A stretch of DNA of 31,687 nt from CADEEN01 sp963740395 (lineage in GTDB: Bacteria; Pseudomonadota; Gammaproteobacteria; Burkholderiales; Burkholderiaceae_C), in the NCBI GenBank assembly GCA_963740395.1, contig CAVUEP010000071.1, positions 1 through 31,687 on the forward strand, given 5' to 3'. Under the pieces are notes generated by a model that did not search any database, was not told the origin of the DNA, and saw only the letters and a list, made by a program, of their open reading frames with translations. Shown piece after piece: positions 26,782-31,687 of this stretch; position 1 is the first letter of the stretch; every line of letters starts with the position of its first letter. The position numbers and the translations under genes are program-made.

Positions 26782-27303
26782 GGCGCCAACGCCTCCGGCT
26801 TGCGCGACTCGGCCGCTGGCGCGACGTCGCCACAGCTCGGCCAGCGCCTGCACCAACGTCAGCAGGCCGGCCGGCAGCAGCGGCGCGTACATCCAGGCGG
26901 TGGAGATCGGCAGCGCCAGCGCCTCGATGTCGGCATTGACCTGCGATCAGGTGGATGCTGTACCAGGCGACCACGCGCGCCGAGCGTCGCGATCGCCGCC
27001 TGGATCGCGATCTCGGTGCCGCGCCACGGTCGCGCAGGCAGCATGTCCTGGAACACGCGGATGCGGATATGCGCGCCGTGGCGCGTGGCGATCATCCAGC
27101 CCAGGCAGGCCAGCCAGACCATCAGGAAGCCGCTGATCTCGTCGGTCCAGCTCAGCGGGTGGTTGATGGCACGCGAACACCACGCCGGCGGTGACGGTGC
27201 CGAGCAACACCACGACGAGCGCGCCGCTGCCAGCACTGCAGCGGGCGGTCGAGCCAGGCCGGCCCACGGCCTGCGCCGTCACGCAGCCGGCGACTCGGCT
27301 CAC
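26778..27303 (-). CDS. dctQ: TRAP transporter small membrane subunit (DctQ), system 2, frame interrupted
   Basis: About 170 residues after repair. Hydrophobic segments LVVVLLGTVTAGVVFA, ISGFLMVWLACLGWMIATR, WYSIHLIAVNADIE-like and APLLPAGLLTLVQALAELW give the four-helix DctQ pattern, with RHGAHIRIRVF in the place of the conserved loop after helix 2. Extra bases lie near 27171, 26975, 26942 and 26810; a further disturbance between about 27215 and 27260 makes the first 25 residues uncertain. The best start is a GTG at 27303 overlapping the dctP stop (GTGA). With the 26810 base removed the gene ends in RKPEALAP and TGA, overlapping the dctM ATG. Confidence 0.8.
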
Positions 27304-28297
27304 AGCGCCAGCAGCGATTCGAAGGTGCCCTTGCCCCATTTGTCCTCGAACTGCGTCGGCACCTTGTCGAGCACCGGCTTGCGCCACAGCGCGAGGTCGG
27401 GCTCGATGACGCGTCATGCCGGCGGCCTTGAAGGTGCCCACCAGCGTGGCCTCCTGGCCGAGCAGTTCCTTGTCCTGCCAGGCGGCGCCGCCGGCCAGCG
27501 CGGCCTGCAGCACGTCGCGGTCGGCCGGGCGCAGGCCCTTCCAGAACGCCTCGTTCACGATGACCATGCGCGGCGTGATGATGTGTTCGGTCAGCACCAG
27601 GAACTTCTGCACCTCGCAGAACTTGCCGCTCTGGATCGTCGGCAGCGGGTTCTCCTGGCCGTCGACCGCGCCCTGGCTCAGCGCCAGGTAGAGCTCGCCG
27701 AAAGCGATCGGCGTGGCGCGCGCGCCCCAGGCCTCGGCCATGGCGCGGAAGGTGTCGACCGGCGGCACGCGCAGCTTGAAGCCGGCCATGTCGGCCGGCG
27801 TTCTTCACCGCCTTGGAGCCGGTGGTCAGGTGGCGCTTGCCGTAATAGGTGACGTTGAGCATGCGCATGCCGCGCTTGGCCACCAGGTCGTCGTTGAGCT
27901 TGGCGAACAGCGGCGTGCCCGCGACCTTGGCCATGTGCGCGGCGTCGCGCCACAGATAGGGCGCCTCGATCACCGACAGCTGCGGCAGGAAGGCGCCGAG
28001 CGCGCCGGCGCCGTCGGTCGTCATCTGCAGCGCGCCGGACGAGACCATTTCGATCATTTCCTTGCCGCGAGCCGAGCTGGCTGTTGGCAAAGACCTGGAT
28101 GTCGATGCGGCCCGCCGGTCTTTTCCTTGCACCTCCTTGGCGATGCGCTCGGCCATCTGCACCTGCGGATGCGAGCCGGCCAGCGACTCGCCCCAGCGGA
28201 TCGTCGTCGTCTGGGCCCGCAACAGCGTCGGGCAGGCCATGCCGCCCACGGTCGCCATCGCCCCTGCCATGAACTGCCGCTTGTTGATGCTCGTCAT
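27300..28297 (-). CDS. dctP: TRAP transporter substrate-binding protein (DctP), system 2, SiaP-like, frame interrupted
   Basis: Periplasmic receptor of about 330 residues after repair. The N-terminal signal (KRQFMAGAMATVGGMACP) ends near LLRAQ. Key blocks: WGESLAGSHPQVQMAERIAKEV, GKEMIEMVSSGALQM, the ligand-carboxylate Arg in GFKLRVPP, and AFGELYLALSQGAVDGQENP. The last two blocks and the following KFCEVQKFLVLTEHI resemble the sialic-acid receptor SiaP of Haemophilus (LKLRVPN, VYLALQTNAVDGQENP, KFYEVQKFLAMTNHI), including the Arg and Asn that bind ligand there; both are also common in other DctP proteins. Extra bases lie near 28128, 28110, 28067, 27796 and 27411. AAAGGTGG precedes the ATG at 28297. 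It is the first gene of the P-Q-M-lyase operon. Confidence 0.85.
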
Positions 28298-28373
28298 CGC
28301 TGCCACCTTTAGAGTAGATCGTGCGGGCGCAGTATTGCCGCAGGCGCGGGGCGTTGGGCAGTGGTGTTTGCGA

Positions 28374-28742
28374 TTACCCACCCGCGCGCTTGACGGTCCA
28401 GCCCTGGGCCTGCAGCAGTTCGATCACGCGTGCCGCGTGATCGCCCTGCACCTCGAGCACGCTGTCCTTGGCCGTGCCGCCGGCACCGCAGGCGGTGCGC
28501 AGGCTCTTGCCCAACGCAGCCAACGCCGCAGGCTCCAAGGCCAGGCCGCGCACCACTGTCACGGTCTTGCCGCCGCGGCCCTTGCTCTCGCGACTGACGC
28601 GCACGATGCCATCGCCTGCCGCGCGCGGGGTCGGCCGCGAACCGCAGACGCACGCACCCAGCGGTTGGCGACACACCGGACACATGCGCCCGCCCTCGGT
28701 CGAATAGACGAGACCGCCAGCTCCGGGCTTGCGCGGGCTCAT
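28374..28742 (-). CDS. yciH: YciH / SUI1-domain translation factor
   Basis: 122 residues. The C-terminal two thirds is a SUI1 (eIF1-like) domain: IVRVSRESKGRGGKTVTVVRG, LAALGKSLRTACGAGG, VLEVQGDHAARVIELLQAQGW. E. coli YciH influences start-codon selection and may repress translation under stress. The N-terminus carries a Cys cluster (Cys21, Cys24, Cys31, Cys33 in CPVCRQPLGACVCG) that could bind zinc. The ATG overlaps the rhomboid stop by 4 bp (ATGA), so it is co-translated with that gene. The start of the TRAP operon lies 76 bp downstream on the same strand, so that short spacer must hold the TRAP promoter, if separate. Confidence 0.92.
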   Translation of the reverse strand: MSPRKPGAGGLVYSTEGGRMCPVCRQPLGACVCGSRPTPRAAGDGIVRVSRESKGRGGKTVTVVRGLALEPAALAALGKSLRTACGAGGTAKDSVLEVQGDHAARVIELLQAQGWTVKRAGG

Positions 28743-29362
28743 GAGATCAACTGGTGCCAGGCGCGGCCCAGCGCCGCCGGGTCGGTCAGGACGACGAAGG
28801 CCACGCCGGCCAGTGCGCCGCTCAGGTGGGCGTCGTGGTTGATGCGGCCGCGCGCCTGGCGTGAGGCGTAGACCGTGTACGCCAGGTAGGCCAGCGCGAA
28901 CAGCGGCGCCGGGATCGGCACCGGAATCGGCAGGATGAAGATCGACTGCGAGGGCGTGTAGACGATCGACGCGAACAGCACGGCCAGGATGGCCCCCGAC
29001 GCACCCAGGCACCGGTAGTCGGGGTTGCGGCGGTGCTTGAGCCAGGTGCCCGCGTCACTCACCAACAGGCCGAAGGCATACAGCGCCAGGAAGGTCGAGC
29101 TGCCGATCGCGCGTTCGAGCGGGAACGCGAAGGCCCACAGCGTGATCGCGTTGAACAGCAGATGCCCGAGGTCGGCGTGCAGGAAGCCGCTCGTGACGAG
29201 CGTGACGTACTGGCGCCGCGGCAGCAGCCAGTAGGGGCGCAACAGATGGCGCTCGAGCAGCGACGGCGCGGCGTACAGCGCGATCAGGCTGGCGACGATG
29301 ATCGCAGCGAGCAGCAGGGCCGCGACCGGGGCGCCGCCGCTGAGGGCCATCAGGGATTGCAT
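28739..29362 (-). CDS. Rhomboid family intramembrane serine protease
   Basis: 207 residues with six hydrophobic segments. Catalytic Ser122 sits in LGASGAILAVLF (GxSG motif) and the catalytic His179 in HDAHLSGALAG on the last helix. FLHADLGHLLFNAITLW (61-77) has the conserved His-x-x-x-N region of helix 2, and RPYWLLPRRQYVTLVTSGF precedes it, as in rhomboids (W-R-x-x-T-x-x-F-like). It would cleave single-pass membrane proteins in the inner membrane; substrates are unknown. The ATG at 29362 is divergent from the branched-chain dehydrogenase operon, with 63 bp between starts. The stop overlaps the start of the YciH gene. Confidence 0.93.
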   Translation of the reverse strand: MQSLMALSGGAPVAALLLAAIIVASLIALYAAPSLLERHLLRPYWLLPRRQYVTLVTSGFLHADLGHLLFNAITLWAFAFPLERAIGSSTFLALYAFGLLVSDAGTWLKHRRNPDYRCLGASGAILAVLFASIVYTPSQSIFILPIPVPIPAPLFALAYLAYTVYASRQARGRINHDAHLSGALAGVAFVVLTDPAALGRAWHQLIS

Positions 29363-29425
29363 CCACCGCAGTCTAGTGGGCAACCCAGGGTGGCGCTGCC
29401 GCGCATCACGCGGCAAACTGCGGCC

Positions 29426-30662
29426 ATGAGTTCGAGTCCGCTGCGTTTGCATGTGCCCGAGCCGAGCGCCCGCCCGGGCCAGGCCACCGACTTCTCGTAC
29501 CTGCATGTCTCGGCCGCCGGCGAGGTGAAGCGGCCGCCGATCGACACCAAGCCGATCGACACCAGCGACCAGGCCTACGCACTGGTGCGCGTGCTCGACG
29601 ACAACGGCAAAGCAGTGGGCCCGTGGGCGCCGAAGATCGACACCGTGCAACTGCGCCACGGCCTGGTGTCGATGATGAAGACGCGTGCCTACGACGCGCG
29701 CATGCTGATCGCGCAGCGGCAGAAGAAGATCTCGTTCTACATGCAGTGCCTGGGCGAGGAGGCGATCGCCACCGCGCACGCGATGGCGCTGCAGCAGGGC
29801 GACATGTGCTTCCCGACCTACCGCCAGCCGGGCCTGCTGCTGGTGCGCGACGACGTCTCGATGGTCGAGATGATGTGCCAGCTGATGAGCAACGAGCGCG
29901 ACCCGCTCAAGGGCCGCCAGCTGCCGGTGCTGTACTCGTACAAGCGCGCGGGCTTCTTCACGGTGTCGGGCAACCTGGCCACGCAGTACATCCAGGCCGT
30001 GGGCTGGGGCATGGCCTCGGCGATCAAGGGCGACACCAAGATCGCGTCGGCCTGGATCGGCGACGGCGCCACGGCCGAGTCCGACTTCCACACCGCGCTG
30101 ACGTTCGCGCATGTGTACCGCGCGCCGGTCATCTTGAACGTGGTCAACAACCAATGGGCGATCTCGACCTTCCAGGCCATTGCCGGCGGCGAAGCCACCA
30201 CCTTCGCCGCCCATGGCATCGGCTGCGGCATCGCCTCGCTGCGCGTCGACGGCAACGACTTCCTGGCGGTCTACGCCGCCTCGCAGTGGGCCGCCGAGCG
30301 CGCCCGCAGCAACCTCGGTCCGACGCTGATCGAGTGGATCACGTACCGCGCCGGCGCCCACTCGACTTCGGACGACCCCTCGCGCTACCGCCCCGGCGAC
30401 GACTGGCAGAAGTTCCCGCTCGGCGACCCCGTCGAGCGCCTGAAGAAACACCTGATCGGCCTGAGCGCCTGGTCGGACAAGGAGCACGAGGCCACGCGCA
30501 AGGACCTCGAGGCCCAGGTCGCCGCGGCGCTGAAGGAGGCCTCGTCGTACGGCTCGATGGCCGACGGCCACATGCCGCCGCTGGCCTCGATGTTCGAGGA
30601 TGTCTACAAGGACATGCCGGCGCACTTGCAAGAGCAGTTGCGCCAGGCCGAGAGAATTCTGA
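29426..30662 (+). CDS. bkdA1: Branched-chain 2-oxoacid dehydrogenase E1 alpha subunit
   Basis: About 411 residues. Oxidatively decarboxylates 2-oxo acids of Val, Leu and Ile with thiamine diphosphate. The long N-terminus (LHVPEPSARPGQATDFSYL) is typical of the Pseudomonas BkdA1 type. The thiamine motif starts at GDGATAESDFHTAL and ends at NVVNNQWAIST. YRAGAHSTSDDPSRYRP is the conserved His-containing loop. The frame runs without a stop into the E1 beta gene. The expected end (DMPAHLQEQLRQAERI, then TGA 30660-30662) is obtained if one base of TTC at 30657-30659 is extra. Otherwise E1 alpha and beta are fused. It is divergent from the rhomboid gene and first in its operon. Confidence 0.92.
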
Positions 30663-30664
30663 CC

Positions 30665-31679
30665 ATGGCCAGCATGACCATGATCCAGGCCCTGCGTTCG
30701 GCGATGGACGTGATGCTCGAACGCGACGACAACGTCGTCGTCTACGGCCAGGACGTGGGCTATTTCGGCGGCGTGTTCCGCTGCACCGAGGGCCTGCAGA
30801 AGAAGTACGGCAAGTCGCGCGTGTTCGACGCGCCCATCTCCGAAGGCGGCATCGTCGGCATCGGCCATCGGCATGGCCGCCTACGGCCTGCGCCCGGTGG
30901 TCGAGGTGCAGTTCGCCGACTACTTCTACCCGGCCTCCGACCAGATCGTGTCCGAAGCGGCGCGGCTGCGCTACCGCTCGGCCGGCGACTTCACCGCGCC
31001 GATCACGATCCGCATGCCCTGCGGCGGCGGCATCTACGGCGGCCAGACCCACAGCCAGAGCCCCGAAGCCTTGTTCACGCATGTCTGCGGCATCCGCACT
31101 GTGATGCCGAGCAACCCCTACGACGCCAAGGGCCTGCTGATCGCCTCGATCGAGAACGACGACCCGGTGATCTTTCTCGAACCCAAGCGCCTCTACAACG
31201 GCCCCTTCGACGGCCACCATGACAAGCCAGTGGTGCCCTGGTCGGCGCACGCCATGAGCGAGGTGCCCGAGGGCCATTACGTGGTGCCGCTGGATTCGGC
31301 CTCGGTGTTCCGGCCCGGCAGCGACGTCACGGTGCTGACCTACGGCACGATGGTCTTCGTCAGTGAAGCCGCGGCAGCCGAGAGCGGCATCGACGCCGAG
31401 ATCATCGACCTGCGCAGCCTGTGGCCGCTGGACCTGCCCACAATCGTCGCCTCGGTGCGGAAAACGCGCCGCTGCGTCGTCGTGCACGAGGCCACGCGCA
31501 CCAGCGGCTTCGGCGCCGAACTCGTCTCGCTGGTGCAGGAGCATTGCTTCTACCACCTCGAGGCCCCGATCGAGCGCGTCACCGGCTGGGACACGCCCTA
31601 TCCGCATGCGCAGGAATGGGCCTACTTCCCCGGGCCCGCGCGCGTGGCGGCGGCGCTGCAGCGGGTGATGGAAGCATGA
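30665..31679 (+). CDS. bkdA2: Branched-chain 2-oxoacid dehydrogenase E1 beta subunit, frame interrupted once
   Basis: About 337 residues. It begins MASMTMIQALRSAMDVML, then VVVYGQDVGYFGGVFRCTEGL and APISEGGIVGI, the conserved E1 beta start. After about 30869 the next frame continues GMAAYGLRPVVEVQFADYFYPA, IRMPCGGGIYGGQTHSQSPE and VVHEATRTSGFGAELVSLV to a TGA at 31677-31679. One extra G near 30869 (GGCC for GCC) explains the break, because the joined sequence matches family length exactly. It pairs with the alpha subunit just upstream. The stop overlaps the next start (ATGA at 31676). Confidence 0.92.
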
Positions 31680-31687
31680 CTCCCCCC
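31676..31687 (+). CDS. Start of the next operon gene, cut by the window (probably the lipoyl E2 subunit)
   Basis: ATG at 31676 overlaps the E1 beta stop and encodes only M-T-P-P before the window ends. E2 is the usual next gene in bkd operons; nothing else supports the identity. Confidence 0.4.

Noticed and set aside
25479..28297. Programmed ribosomal frameshifting in the TRAP 2 genes
   Set aside because: More than twenty different sites with no common slippery sequence or downstream structure; no known recoding system uses this many sites in one operon.

Overview
The window reads as chromosomal DNA of a high-GC betaproteobacterium, most likely Burkholderiales (Rubrivivax/Leptothrix/Methylibium-like). 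The basis is the very GC-rich third codon positions, the large GDH-180 type NAD-glutamate dehydrogenase, a Tim44-like membrane protein, a glutathione-dependent formaldehyde dehydrogenase and two TRAP transporters. This placement is inference from protein flavour; no rRNA or marker gene settles it. I see no phage, insertion sequence, CRISPR array or integrase.

Layout. 1-2.0 kb (minus): two adjacent phosphofructokinases, a partial PPi-type enzyme and a second with a mixed signature. 2.07-4.6 kb: a histidine-phosphatase-fold protein, tRNA-Thr(CGT), a VanZ-like membrane protein, a conserved hypothetical and, on the minus strand, a single-pass membrane protein. 4.84-10.87 kb (plus): an aromatic-CoA degradation cluster, namely a two-domain FAD monooxygenase/Old-Yellow-Enzyme protein of the 2-aminobenzoyl-CoA monooxygenase/reductase (salicylyl-CoA 5-hydroxylase) family, a crotonase, an acyl-CoA dehydrogenase, a RidA protein and glutaryl-CoA dehydrogenase. 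10.93-15.8 kb: gdhB. 15.8-17.8 kb (minus): an RlmN-like radical SAM methyltransferase and an MscS channel. 17.95-21.5 kb (plus): a membrane-anchored cytochrome c and TRAP transporter 1 (P-Q-M). 21.5-23.4 kb (minus): frmA translationally coupled to an S4 RNA-binding protein, and a DUF456 membrane protein. 23.56-24.5 kb (plus): a Tim44-like protein. 24.56-28.3 kb (minus): a second TRAP operon (P-Q-M) ending in a sialic-acid-lyase-like gene. 28.37-29.36 kb (minus): a rhomboid protease overlapping a YciH/SUI1 factor. 29.43 kb to the end (plus): the start of a branched-chain 2-oxoacid dehydrogenase operon (E1 alpha, E1 beta, next gene cut).

The aromatic cluster can be read as one route: ring hydroxylation and reduction of an aryl-CoA, enamine hydrolysis, ring opening, beta-oxidation-like steps and glutaryl-CoA oxidation. 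The second TRAP operon looks like uptake of an acidic sugar followed by aldol cleavage.

The most unusual property of the raw sequence is quality-like. About 55 single-base indels, nearly all insertions, break reading frames in two zones (about 6.23-10.55 kb and 25.53-28.13 kb), while other long genes such as gdhB (4.9 kb) are perfectly open. The interrupted proteins remain recognisable end to end. I annotate them as genes and treat the indels as probable consensus errors rather than decay, but this needs read-level checking.
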